Below, piece by piece: positions 33,753 to 45,100 of a DNA stretch of 64,000 nucleotides (within the stretch, counting starts at the first letter, position 1; every line of letters begins with the position of its first letter). The stretch is from Avena insularis (taxonomy: Eukaryota > Streptophyta > Magnoliopsida > Poales > Poaceae). The stretch is from positions 307,986,323-308,050,322 of the forward strand of contig CM042697.1 in assembly GCA_023614405.1 (NCBI GenBank). The letters run 5' to 3'. The position numbers and the translations under genes are program-made. The notes beneath the pieces are model-generated. The model was not told the DNA's origin. It searched no databases and saw only the letters and a program-made list of their open reading frames with translations.

Positions 33753-34235
33753 TCACTTGTAGCAATCGTCGACGGTGATCACTCCTTTTGTACCGGGCAG
33801 CTTCATCTTGAGGTACGCATAATGCGGCACGGCCATGAACTTGGTGAGAGCTGGGCGCCCGAGTATGGCGTGGTAGGCGCTGGAAAGGTTAACAACCTCG
33901 AACCAGATCGGCTCGCGGCAGAAGTTGTTCTCGGTGCCGAAGATGACGTCTAGTCGGATCTTGCTGATTGGCGAGTGTGATGGACCCGGGATCGCTCTGT
34001 GGAAGAAAGTACTTGAGGGCTGAAGTTGAGACTCGCTGATGCCGAGCCGCTCGAGGCTGTTGCGGTACAGGAGGTTGATGATGCTGCCTCCGTCGATGAG
34101 GACACGATAGAAGCGGCACGAGTGCTTCTTAGAGATGATGATGGGGTCCAGAACTAGCGCATAGCTTCTGAGGCTTGGCAACACGGCTGGCTGGTCTTCC
34201 TTGCTCCAGGTGATTGCTTGCTCGGACCAATGCAT
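33753..34235 (-). pseudogene. aspartic protease of minus-strand Tat element
   Basis: The frame contains RVLIDGGSIINLLYRNSLERLGIS (active site DGGS), then SPISKIRLDVIFGTENNF and AYHAILGRPALTKFMAVPHYAYLKMKLPGTKGVIT. This is the same domain and motif order as at 5640-6000 in the Retand-like element. Between it and RT (33554-33752) the frame is broken. Confidence 0.85.
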
Positions 34236-34869
34236 GTACTAGGGGACGAGGGGAACGATAGCGTTCACCTCCGCCTCGTGCCTTCTCTTGTTGTGCTTTG
34301 TTTCCGGCTTGGCGAGGTAGATGTGGTAGTTACCCACTTGGCGCGGGTAGCCATCTTCATCATCTTCTCGGCGGTTATGCCGCTCCCTATTGTCCGGCGG
34401 GCCTCCAGCTAGACGTGGAGGTAGTGGTGGGAGACCGCCGGCTTCGGCCATCTTCTTCGTCCAGCTGCACCGTCATGTTGTATGGTTCGCGGGCTTGTTG
34501 CTACCATTGTGGAACTTGCACGGCCCATCGAGCATGAACTCCATGGTGTACTTGGGCCATGGTGGCCTGTCATCCGGTCTCTGTCTCTGGCTTCCGCCTG
34601 CAGCCAGGTCCTCGTGTACGGCCCCTACTTGCTTGGTGTCGTACCGGCTGTCGGGTTGGTTGTCTTTTCTTTTGCCGTGACGGTTGTCGTGGCCATGACG
34701 CCTGGAGTGGTGCTCGCCCTACTGGCGGCGCTCCGCCTGCTCATCCTTCACGATCTGGCCTTGGTCGTCCATCGCGATGGGCTTCTTCATGGCCGCGTCG
34801 GCGGTGGCGTATTTGTCCATAATGGCCATGACCTGAGCCACGTTTTGGGGATCTGCCCGGCTAAGCTTG
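34236..34869 (-). pseudogene. gag C-terminal/linker region of minus-strand Tat element
   Basis: There is no long frame. Short basic and Pro-rich pieces on - (GGLPPLPPRLAGGPPDNRERHNRREDDEDG, about 34440-34350) match the region between capsid and protease in Tat elements. No complete zinc knuckle is visible. Confidence 0.5.
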
Positions 34870-35195
34870 TGCTTTAGCATGGTGCCGTATCGGCAACAGT
34901 TGGTGAAGAAGTTGATTGCCTAATGTTCGCGCACTCCTTCGCACGAGTTGTGCATGCTGGTCCACCGGGTGAGGTAGGCGCGGTCGGATTCGTCCTTGCC
35001 TTGAATGCAAAGGGCGAGCTCGCGGGGTTGACCCGGTCGCTTGTATGTTTTGGTGAATTTGCGGATGAATGCTTCTTTAAAGTCCAGCCAGGTGTTGATG
35101 TTGTTGTCAGGGAGGCTGTTGAGCCATGTTCTTGCCGAGTCGATGGGCATGAGCGGGACGTAGCGGACAGCTAGGCGGAGGTTACCGTTCGTGAT
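34870..35195 (-). pseudogene. gag capsid domain of minus-strand Tat element, C-terminal half
   Basis: The frame 35216-34920 holds LRLAVRYVPLMPIDSARTWLNSLPDNNINTWLDFKEAFIRKF and RELALCIQGKDESDRAYLTRW, the standard gag capsid motif set. It is joined across the CACTA insertion with the N-terminal half at 40258 and upward. The TSD GAT is at 35193-35195. Confidence 0.85.
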
Positions 35196-35244
35196 CACTA
35201 CAAGAAATGTGTTCATCTATGACCTTTTGATAGTGACCATGGAA

Positions 35245-35375
35245 GAAATCGTCATATATCATTCTGATTTCACAACTGATGGACTCAAGTGGTTTGTAGG
35301 CGTAAAAAACCAGAAAATTAAGACGATTTGGTCCGAAAACGTCATAGTTTTATTAGGTAAAATCGTCATAGTGCT
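35245..35375 (+). repeat. left subterminal repeats of CACTA element
   Basis: Repeats of ATCGTCAT and GACGATTT in alternate orientation occur several times in 130 bp. The mirror region at the right end (39975-40230) has at least eight such words. They are probable transposase-binding sites by analogy with En/Spm. Confidence 0.6.
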
Positions 35376-35852
35376 AGGAAGGACAAAATATAAGCGGAGG
35401 GAAATAACAGCCGTTGGATCTCAATAGGATGGACAGCTGAGATGTGATCTGTGTCCTGGGAACTTGCCATGGATCGATGACCTGGCACCACCCATCGCGC
35501 GCGGCCCAGCAAAATTTTGGGTCCAATAGGCGCGAGCGTGAGATGAACCAAGTTAGCGAACCCTACCCTCCCGGACTCCCAACGCCTTTACTCCTCCATG
35601 GTTCCCCTCCCCACCTCTGCCGCCGGCTAAAATCCTAGCCATTTCTATCCATCCCCTGCTCTGTCGAACACATCCCCCGAATCCCCTCGTCCCCTCTCTA
35701 TTCCACCGCATGGAACCACCAATCCTTACCTCTAATCGAAACCCTAGGCCAAGACCCGGATCTACAGAGAATAGTAGGAGGTAGGATTTCGACCATTCCA
35801 TCCATGGAGGTTGCCCCACGTCGATGGGTGGTGGTGGGTCGTCACAGTGACC

Positions 35853-36075
35853 GACTAGAACATCACCGCCATCTGGGACGCTGGCGACACCAACGACTTC
35901 GAGGAAGCGGAAGTTCTTCCCATGGACACCAAGGTCGAGCTCGTCGACCCAGATCCACGGCCGGTGGATACTCCCGCTTCATCCGCCTCCGTGTCCACCT
36001 CCTCCGCGATCAAAGCGCCGCCTCCAGCCAAAAAGCACGATGACGAGTTCATATACGATGTAGGTGGAGTCGAAT
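35853..36075 (+). pseudogene. unidentified coding-like exon inside CACTA element
   Basis: After a stop at about 35854, the + frame reads NITAIWDAGDTNDFEEAEVL, then MDTKVELVDPDPRPVD, a Ser/Ala-rich part and KKHDDEFIYDVGG to a TGA at 36075. Codon use and acidic composition look like real protein rather than random sequence. I do not recognise the family. Upstream (35560-35800) is C/T-rich 5' UTR-like sequence, and downstream are GT...AG-like intron candidates. It is probably a captured host gene fragment or a decayed element gene. Confidence 0.4.
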
Positions 36076-39000
36076 GATGGCCAGACGAGGCCAGGCATCC
36101 ACCGACGAGGAGTCGAAGCAGGTATGAACTATGTACTAGAACCCACCTCTGCGCTGGTCCAATCTCCCCAACAACTATCGTGTCTCGCTGATTCCCTCCC
36201 CCTCATTGCCCTCTGTGTCCCCTCTTTTTAGGTTTCATCGACGAGGGAGCTCAGCACAGGGCGGCCCTATCCTCCCTCTCTCCGGCACGACATCCCCGTA
36301 GCTAGCAGGAGGATGCCATCGTGGCGCTGTCGCCATCCTTCCTCCTCGTTCTCCGGCCAAGGGAAGCGCCATAGGCGGATGCGGATCTCAAGACTTTCTT
36401 GATCACAACAGCAGAAGGCGAATGGTGCTAGAAAGTCTGGCCGCGTCCATGACTTCGTGCGAGGTCCAGATCCAGAACCGATACGCCATCAACCTGTGAG
36501 TCCCATCCTCTCCCATCTCCCCAAAATCCCTAGCAAACCCTAGCAAGCTGTACTCCCTAGCAAACCCTAGCTAGTGGCTTGTTCATGTTCGTGGCATAGC
36601 TAGTGGCTTGTGCATTCTTCTGTGGTTTTACTGATACATATATGATGTGCTTAAATTAGAGGGAGGGGATGAAAATTGTATAGGTTCTTTTCATATTCTG
36701 TTGGACTATGCAGAGTAGTGTTCTTTAAGTGTGTTCTTTAAGTGTGTTCTCTAAGTGTGTTCTTTAACTTTGTGCTTGAGCTGTAACAGGAAGAAATTAA
36801 TTTATTCATAGATTGATATCAACTGTATGGGTGATATTGTTCTAGAAATTAATCTTATATCAGGTTTGCTTTATGTCTTATTAATTGGTAGGTAGTAGCT
36901 AGAAGGTTGCTGAATTATGCCTAAAATCCTAAGATGACCTTTAGAAGCTATGCTATGTCCTTCTGAAGGAAAACACCATGCTTATAGTAATCTGAGGCGC
37001 TGGTTATTTAAAATCTTGATTAATTTGCCCGTGTTTGTTTGTGTGCATGTACAAGCCCTTATTGATCAGATGCATTCACCATTCCACTATACAGTTGACT
37101 TGATTAAGTGATAATCAGTAAGTATATAATGCATTCTACTATAGGATGTTATAACTAAAAAGCTTTACACTAGAACAATTTCATGAATGCGCATAATTGG
37201 TTTCTATTTGAAAAGGAAAACATGGTCCTTGTTTTGTAGGAACAGTTTCATAGACTCCTTGTCTTGTATATGTCCCTGTGTATAGATGCTTGATTGGTCA
37301 TATTTTTCATGAAACTAAAAAAACCAGAATGGACGCAAAGCTTAATGTTTCTCTTACAAAATTAAAGGGGAAAATTATATCACCTACTGACCTAGAAATG
37401 AGTTATACATTCTTGAACCAGTGCTCATTTGCATAAATTGAGATGAATCTGTTGTGATCATTGATAGTACTATCATGATATAACTATGTACATTACTTGA
37501 TTTCCTATTTGATGCTGAAGCAGCAACATCCTCGATGCTTACTGACAGCTACTTTGTTTGGTTGTTCTCACAGGTTGACCTATTTCTGTTGCGGCGTGAG
37601 GTCGCGAGCGGAGGAATTCGCTGGGCTCGAGACACGCTGGCCAGCCTCTGATGGACAGCCTCTGATGGAGTCTTCCAGGGCTTCTAAACCTTCTCCTTCT
37701 CTTGCTTTTTCAGATGCTTTGGATGAGTACCATATTTTTAGATAGTTGAGATTGCATCACTACAGGTTATAATGTATGTATAGACTGTCTTTATTTTGCA
37801 AACAATACCTGCAGCTTGTTGTGCTTTTGTTTAGCATTTACTTGAATGTGATGATTGAAGTTCTTATTTGTGCATCTAAATCTGTAGTTTTTCTTCCCAC
37901 TATAGTTATTTATCCTTCTAACAATATCTAGTTGTTTTGATTGAACTGTGTAATGACTATAATATACTATTCTCGTGCATGCTAGGTGCTTGTGGTAATG
38001 CTTGCATGTTGTTATAGCCTCTGATGTGCGGCTACTATTCTTATAGCGTCGGTTCAGACCAGATGTAAGCACTGCTAAATTCATCGTTAGTTTAGTTAGC
38101 ACAAAAGTTTCAGGTTTAAGTTAAAATGTCCATTCTGATGCTTTATTGGGTGTATGATTACCCATGTCAGTTTTATAATAAATAGATGAAGTGTAGTAGT
38201 CAGTATATTGGGTTGTATCATTCATGTATGTATCATTGTCTGATATGATACCTAAATTAGGACTGTTAGCTCCTAGATGCTAGCTGCTCATAGGCTATAC
38301 AGGTAAATCTGAAAATGGTTTGAGTTTATCTGGGTTGGATGGTTTAGTTTCTCATCATGGGTGATAATAGCATAATGGTTTACCCTGTCGTTTCTGCCAT
38401 CATTTTTTTGCATTCTATGTAGAATATTTTCATGAAGGCAATATCTTACAATAATTTGTGATTTCCCCTAATTTTCATTATATATAGAATAATTTTATTC
38501 TCTTACTTACATCCATTCTCAACTGTGTCAGTCTTGAGATAAATGCCTGATATTACATTTGTCAATGCTTGTCAGTCTTTACATTCAACAAAGTGCAGTT
38601 ATATATTTTCTAGTGGGGTACGAACATACATCTACTTGCATTGACATATTTGTTGCTTCATTTACTTTGATTTCACAGATAATTTGACCTTAGTATATAC
38701 ATATTATGTTGTATCCTGTAGAAATAAACAAGCTCCCTATTTGTAGCATGGACTGTATACCTTTATGGTCTGAAATTGATTTCATTCTTTGATGGAAAGG
38801 AAGATCACATGCTTTTTCCTGGGTTGTTAATTCATCTGGACATTAGTTCTTGCTTGTATGCCTGATACAAGCTTGAAAGTATAATCAGTTTTAGATGTAG
38901 TTTGTTTGTCCTAGTATAGTTTCATCTGCAAGAACTGTTTCAGGCATGCTATTTGTTTAATAAAGGCTTAACTTATAAACTTTACTGTTTGTGAGATCTC

Positions 39001-39337
39001 AAAATTAGAACTCTATCTGTTTGTGATTCGGTATATGGGTAAGTAAGCAGGGGCGGTCTCAGGCACTAGTGGGTTTATCTACCAGATCGTGCATTTGGTA
39101 CCCCGCCATACCCTCATGTACTGTTAGCAGAAATTGGAGGGAGCATGGTCGCATATAGGTTGTAGTTATCAGCCATTGATTGAGTTTTAGATCAATTGTT
39201 TGCCCCTCTTTTTGATTCCTATGGAGAAGTTGTGTTTTAATATTCTGCATATATTCAACAGGAAATGGTGTTATTTTTCTGGAGTTCTTATTAAGCAAGT
39301 ATTCAGCTAACCACTTATTTTTCTGGAGTTTTTGCAG
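36076..39337. other. intron-like AT-rich interior of CACTA element
   Basis: This is mostly AT-rich sequence without long frames. Short GC-rich islands look like exons: 36235-36500, ending at a GTGAGTCCC donor-like site, and 37576-37740, preceded by the acceptor-like TTGTTCTCACAG. No domain is recognised in them. ACCCTAGCAA repeats lie at 36530-36570 and GTGTTCTTTAA repeats at 36718-36770. Confidence 0.4.
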
Positions 39338-39500
39338 ATGCTTGGTGAAATCTTGTACCACTTATCGATCAACTGGAGTATGATCAGTCATCTAAGGTTA
39401 CTGGAATGCTTCTTGAGATGGACCAGACTATGGTTCACCTGATGCTCTGAAGAACAAGGTGGCAGAAGTTGATCAGCTGGATTCTCTTTTTGAGAAATGA
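39338..39500 (+). pseudogene. poly(A)-binding protein C-terminal (MLLE/PABC) exon fragment captured by CACTA element
   Basis: A splice acceptor-like TTTTTGCAG directly precedes MLGEILY. The next frame reads DQLEYDQSSKVTGMLLEMDQT, and a further frame reads DALKNKVAEVDQLDSLFEK and stops at 39498-39500. KxTGMLLEMD is the hallmark of the MLLE domain, which in cytoplasmic poly(A)-binding proteins binds PAM2 peptides; intact proteins read MLGExLYPLVxQLE before it and ALxxKVAEA after it. Two frameshifts (near 39362 and 39440) and missing codons make it a pseudo-exon. The intron position before MLGE fits a plant PABP gene. I saw no RRM domains elsewhere in the element. Confidence 0.8.
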
Positions 39501-40257
39501 CTTTGTCGCTTCTTTGTCAGGAGCTATCTGTTCTACTCTCTATATGTGCTTGGTGTTTGAAATACATTTTAAGTGTTTTGATTATCAACAGATGAGACTT
39601 CGATGTTTTGTTAAATGTTGAGATTGAAATTTGATTGATCTGTGTATTATTTGTTTTGCTTGGTTGTTGTACCAGTGATATGGATCACATTTGGGCTCTA
39701 AGCAGGCCACAATCCAACAAAAAACCTGATTCACAACTGTGTACAATTAGAATAAAAGAATAAAAGGTTAAAATAGAATAAGGATTATACTGTGAAAAGG
39801 GAAGATTGAATGGACCAAAAAGGCCAAAGCCCAACATTGAAATGGATAATAAAAACACCAGCCCTAAAAGAAAAATGACACGGAGAAGGCCACGCTCAAT
39901 TCAATAAAAGGCTGAATTTTTTGGGCTTGGCCCATATAGACCGCCAAAATGGACCGGGCTGATTTCACACTACAACGATTTTATTTCGTCATAATTTTGC
40001 CACGTCGGATCAGCCACGTAGGATGTGATCTGTCCAGGCGAGATGGGCCATGACGATATTGGATCGTCATAACGGCTATGATGATCTAATATCGTCATAG
40101 ATGGTTATGACAATTTTATCAAAATCGTCGTTATAGTTCATTTGCGACGCCCAGCTTTCGACGATCTCAAAATCGTCATAGAATCGTCATAAATGGACTA
40201 CTATGACGATTTTGTGACGAAAATGGAGGGTCATATATTGCCAGATTTCTTGTAGTG

Positions 40258-41020
40258 GATGCCCACGGCGGTGGTGTAATCCACCAGCCAGTCCTCTGGC
40301 TTGACAGTGTCGTTGTATTTTGGTGTGTCCCTTGGGAGCGAAAATCCCTTTGGAAACGGCTCGTTCCGGATGCGCGGGCCGAAACATTTTGGGCCAACCG
40401 GACTTTCTTCTTCCAGCATGCGCGACTGTACCAGGAGTTCGATGCGCTCGTGCGCGTCAGCCGGCTCACGAGGGCCGAGGCGTCCGGTCAAGCGCGACAC
40501 TAGCGGGTATTTGTTTCCGCCAGCTCCTTCTTCTGGCCCGCGTGCCTTTTTTCCTTGTCCGGCTCCTCCAGCCGACGCATGACTAACGCTGGTGACGGCG
40601 GTGTCGTGGTTGCGATGACCACGATTGCCGAATCCGCTGCGTGGGCGGCTGTTTTGCCTGGTGCCATTTGGCGAAGATGCCTACTGGTGCTTGCTTCCTC
40701 CATGTGTCGTCTGGTCCGTGCTTCTACGAGGGACCATGTCCCGGGTGTTGCCCCCTTGGTTGGGAGTCCATTCGGCTTGTTGCTTGTTGGAAGTGGTGAC
40801 GAGGAGTTGGACGCGCTCCTGCTGGCGACGAAGTTCCTCCCCCTCGAGGTCCTTCAGTTCTGTGGCCGCCGCCTCCGCCGTTCTCATGTTCTTGGCGGGG
40901 GTGCTGTAGATGGGCTGGGCCACGCTGTACCTTGAGTCCTGGCCAGCGGTCGATTTGACCCAAGGTCACGCCAGCAGTCTTTGAATCTGCTGGCCGGTTG
41001 CATGGCGTCTTGTACTGCTG
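40258..41020 (-). pseudogene. gag N-terminal half of minus-strand Tat element
   Basis: The frame 40500-40231 reads NEPFPKGFSLPRDTPKYNDTVKPEDWLVDYTTAVGI, the start of the capsid domain, which continues at 35195 across the CACTA insertion. Upstream frames (40923-40681 and 40703-40500) are Gln/Arg/Thr-rich with a helical stretch (AEAAATELKDLEGEELRRQQERVQLL). The upstream end at about 41020 abuts Tekay integrase sequence without any LTR. Confidence 0.75.
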
Positions 41021-41025
41021 CGGTG

Positions 41026-42164
41026 GCCTTCAACCATTACATCCTTTGGAAATTCCGGAATGGAAGTGGGAAGAAATTGGTATGGATCTTATCACAGGAT
41101 TAGCAATGACACCGAAACGGAAGGATATGATATGGGTGACTGTGGATAGCTCGCGAAAAGTGCACATTTTATTCCGGTAAACCAAAAGGACAATGTCAAG
41201 AAGTTAGTAGGAATCTATGTCAAGGAAATAGTAAGTAAGCACGGAGTGCCCAAGAAGATTGTATCAGATAGAGGATCTGTGTTTACTTTAGCATTTTGGA
41301 AACAATTACATGAAGCACTTGGCTCAAAGTTAGATTTCAGTACAACCTATCATCCAAAAACTGGAGGTCATACAAAAAGAACTAATCAAATCTTGGAGGA
41401 CATACTTAGAGCTTGTTCATTACATTTTGGAGGTTCGTGGGAAGATCTCTACCATTGGCATAATTCTCCTACAATAATAGCTATCAAAGTACTCTGAAGG
41501 CAGCACCATACCAAGTACTTTATGGGAGAAAGTGTAGATCACCAATATGTTGGTATGAACCTGGTAGTAGTAAAGAATTTTCACCAGACTATATCAAAGA
41601 GAAGCAAGATATCATCAATATTATCCGAGATTGATTGAAGATAGCCCAAAGTCAATAGAAGATTTATGCTGATCAAATTCGAAGATCATGGCATCCAGAA
41701 GTGGGGGATATGGTATATCTCAAGGTAAGCCTAATGAAGGGAGTCAAGAGATTCGGAGTTAAAGCAAAACTAAGTCCAAGATATATTGGATCATTCAAGA
41801 TACCGAGTCAGAATAGAACAATAGATTATGCTCTAGAGTTGCAAAAAAGAGTGGCTCCAGTTCATAATCTTCTGCATGTGTCACAACTTCGGAAATGTCT
41901 TAAAGTGCCTGATGATGCAATCACACATCAAGAAATTGAGTTACAAACAGATTTGACCTATGTTGAGAAACCCTGTAAAATTCTAGAAGAAAACTGGAAA
42001 AGGTTGAGAAACAGGGCAATGAAATACTGCAAAGTACAATGGAAACATCGCCCTGAGCGAGAAGCCACATGGGAGAAAGAAGATGACTTAAGAGAAGCAT
42101 ATCCAAAACTATTTAGGTACACATCAACAAACTTCGGGGCGAAGTTTAATTTAAGGGGGGAGTC
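41026..42164 (+). pseudogene. integrase and chromodomain of plus-strand Tekay-like element (5' truncated)
   Basis: The sequence starts abruptly at GGLQPLHPLEIPEWKWEEIGMDLITGL, inside integrase. The core has KKIVSDRGSVF and then HPKTGGHTKRTNQ at about 41350-41390; intact copies have [13 protein letters not shown], so the catalytic glutamate is now lysine. The C-terminal part (41701-42201) has DMVYLKVSLMKGVKRFG, LSPRYIGSFKI and ALELQKRVAPVHNLLHVSQLRKC. A chromodomain follows (KYCKVQWKHRPEREATWEKEDDL), which marks chromoviruses and fits the Tekay/Del lineage. RT and gag are absent. The purine tract TTTAAGGGGGGAGTC (42150-42164) ends it. Confidence 0.9.
42150..42164 (+). other. polypurine tract of plus-strand Tekay-like element
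   Basis: TTAAGGGGGGAGTC directly precedes the LTR start TGTAACACCCCGG at 42165. This primes plus-strand DNA synthesis and fixes the LTR boundary and orientation. Confidence 0.8.
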
Positions 42165-45100
42165 TGTAACACCCCGGAATTTAGGAACCAATGAAGGGTA
42201 GAAATAGGAATCTGAGCATGTGCATGCATTCATCTGTAAAATCTGGGTAAATTTTTTGCCAAACAAGAACCTAAAGTGATCAGAGTTTCTTTCACTATCT
42301 AGAACTAGGAATAGCTCTTTATAGTGATTGCTATAAATTTTGACATGATCTTTAGGAATTAATGAGTTTTGGGGGGAAATAATTTGAATTCAAATTTGAA
42401 ATTTAAATCATTTGGAAAATATTTGAAAATTGATGTTAGTAAAGTTATTTTCCAAAAATGATTTAGTAACATTGTTTGATTATATTAAATATATAATAAA
42501 CAATAATAAGAATTTAAGGCAAGGAAATTCAAATAAGAAACGGATTCTTATTTCTTTTCTTTATTCCTTAATAATATTACAAAGTGAGAATGATACAACA
42601 AATAAAAAAAGACCACATTACAGTAAGTGAATTACAATAAGATGAAACTTTATTGAATTATAAGAATATTATTACAAGATTCTTTACAAAAGAATTAAAT
42701 GAAGATTACAATAAAAACCTATACTACATATCTATTCCTATACTACATCTTTAGCATCCAGATCTTGTTCCTACAAAATAAGAAAAAAAACTCAACAAGA
42801 AATAAAAGGTTAGTTGGTTATTTTTACTCTCAGTGGTGAACAGTGAAGTGCATTGTTCATATTACTTCATTGAGTAGTTAAAAGGGGCAAGTTTCAACAA
42901 TGTGCAATATCTGTTCTTTTATATCAAACAAGCCTTGGAACAACATCATCAGCAAAGTAAAGGAGCAAGTTTCACTAGGATAGGAACTAGCAAAAGGACA
43001 GAAGTGATAATCCATTTCACTTGATCTGATCCACACCCAAGCCAAACAGCAAGGCAATTTAGTCACCTAAATGCATGTAATGTGCTGTCCAAACAGAAGC
43101 AGCACAAGCAATCAAAAGAGAATGCACTGCCGTAGCACAGCCACCAGGGAACTCATTCTATCTTCACAATCACACAGCCAAGAACACACTAATCCTTCCA
43201 AATTCCCAAACAAAGCCACCAGCCTAGAAACACAACAAACCATCCAATCATCCTCAAGATGGTGACATAAGGAGGGGGTGGCGCAGGTGGATAGCAAGGC
43301 CAAGTACAAGATCACAGGAGCTAGGAGGAGCAGGAGCAGCACCAGGAGGTGCAGAGCAAGATCAAGCTAGCAAGATCAAGTAAGCAAGATCAACTAGCAC
43401 AACAACATCATCACCAAAAATTAAGTTGTGTGGTGAGTACATATAAAACCATCGCATGATCAAATCATCTTAGATTATCCAAGCATGTGTTGTTTCATAT
43501 GGAATCTTCTCAGAAAAACACCCAAGTGGTGTGTATCCATCACAAAAAAGATTAAACACAGTCGACCATCAATCTTTGCAAACAAAACCAAGATCTCAGC
43601 CTGTGCATCACTGATCTTGGGTAGTAATCCATATTTCTATATCCAAATATACTAGCAGCCTTAAATAAAGATTTCTTGGCACAACTTTTAAATAGTATCA
43701 CCTCAGAAATCAATATATCTTAAGGATCTATATGAAACAGTAAGGATGTCAAATCATTTTCTTGTTTTATACCTAATATCAAGGCACATCCGTGAGGAAT
43801 AGCAGGTAAAAACTTTAGTTTCTACCTAGCTATGCCTCAGACTAGCATCATAGGCCAAAAAAATTCATATGCATCATAGGTTAATATATCCAGCAGGAGT
43901 TTCAACTCATTTTAGCACCAAGCCACACAAGGACATGGGTGGAATTTAGCCTAGTACTAAAATGAACACTTGTGTACCATTCCAAGGAAGGTGTCACAAA
44001 TATCTATTCTAAACCAAGCAAATCATACACATAGATTTCACAAGTAAACTTACAGAAAGATATTCAATCATTTTCCTGGAATAAATAACCAGGAATCGTA
44101 TTTACATTTAAACATTCTATCATAATTAGAGAATCGGATTAGTATCAAATCAACTCCAGTCTGAACATATCAACACAGGCTAGTGTATAAGGGTTAAGTG
44201 AACAATTACTGACAGTACCACTATCAGTAATAAGCACACTAGACAATGGTGAAATCCATACTACTAGGAATCATATTGTTTTGTTTAAAGGAATAATCAC
44301 TAGTGGCATAAATAGTAAATGCCAGGAAGTCAAATACAGGCTCCAGTACTGAAACTAGCTAACCATCATCACTAACAAGATATCAGACCAGATTAGAGTC
44401 ACAGCACCATTTGGACAGTATCCAATATCCAATATAAATTGGTCTAACAGAGCCACTAACAATCCCAAATTCATTAGTAGACAATCATCCAGAATAGTAT
44501 AACCACCACAGTTAATCCTAAATAATTCATTATCCTCAATAACCAACACAAGGGGGAATGAACCCTAATCGAACCGATGAACCCTAATTAGGGATTGCTT
44601 ACTAGAAGCACACAGAGGCTAGCAAGAGAGGCAAAGGACAAAGAACAAGAGGGGATAAAGAGAGAAACTTACCCGTGGTCCTCGGTGACGTTCAGAAGAG
44701 GAAGCAGAAGGGCCAACGAGTACACGACGACACGGGGAGAACTCAAGGGCGCTGCAACCCGCACCAAGCCATGGCACGGCAGCCACAGCCACACAAGTGG
44801 TCTAGCAGCACAATAGGACCACAAAAGCTGTGGCACGGCACCACAACTGCGTCAGAACACCACATCGCTGACAACCACCAAACCTTAGGGTTCGGGTGGA
44901 GTCAGCCTGGCCGGGAGAGGGGCCTAAAGACGAATTGATCAAGACCAGATGGCAGAGCAGCGTCGACTACCTCTTCATACACCACGGCGGCGGCAGGGGA
45001 GGACCAGGGAGGCGGAAATCAAGCGGTGACGGCGTCGGCGGCACTACGCCGCAGCAGGTTAAGAGCGAGGAGGAAGAGCGAGTGTGAGCGAAAGAGAGAT

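Larger units (their letters stand above)
35196..40257. mobile_element. CACTA (En/Spm-type) DNA transposon, non-autonomous (TSD GAT)
   Basis: Terminal inverted repeats CACTACAAGAAAT (35196-35208) and ATTTCTTGTAGTG (40245-40257) are perfect complements over 13 bp. The 3-bp duplication GAT is at 35193-35195 and 40258-40260. Subterminal regions carry many copies of CGTCATA/ATCGTCAT and GACGATTTT in both orientations (35245-35375 and 39975-40230), as expected for transposase-binding repeats. No CACTA transposase motif is seen, so it would depend on another element in trans. The middle holds exon-like and intron-like sequence, including an MLLE-domain fragment (39338-39500) and an unidentified coding-like exon (35853-36075). 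It is inserted in the gag of the minus-strand Tat element. Confidence 0.93.
26443..41020 (-). mobile_element. Tat-lineage Ty3/gypsy element on minus strand, both LTRs lost, two insertions
   Basis: Read on - from 41020 down: gag N-terminus (41020-40258), CACTA insertion (40257-35196), rest of gag (35195-34870), linker (34869-34236), protease (34235-33753), RT (33553-32540), RNase H 1 (32535-32188), archaeal-type RNase H (32133-31826 and 27911-27760, split by a solo-LTR-like unit), a minisatellite-bearing linker, and integrase (27340-26443). Dual RNase H places it in the Tat lineage like the element at 2261-15301, but the proteins are clearly diverged. Many stops and frameshifts are present. 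Neither LTR remains: the left end is joined to an Athila LTR and the right end to a Tekay integrase fragment. Confidence 0.85.

Noticed and set aside
39338..39500. A functional poly(A)-binding protein gene
   Set aside because: Only one exon-sized piece with two frameshifts is found; no RRM domains lie in the element.
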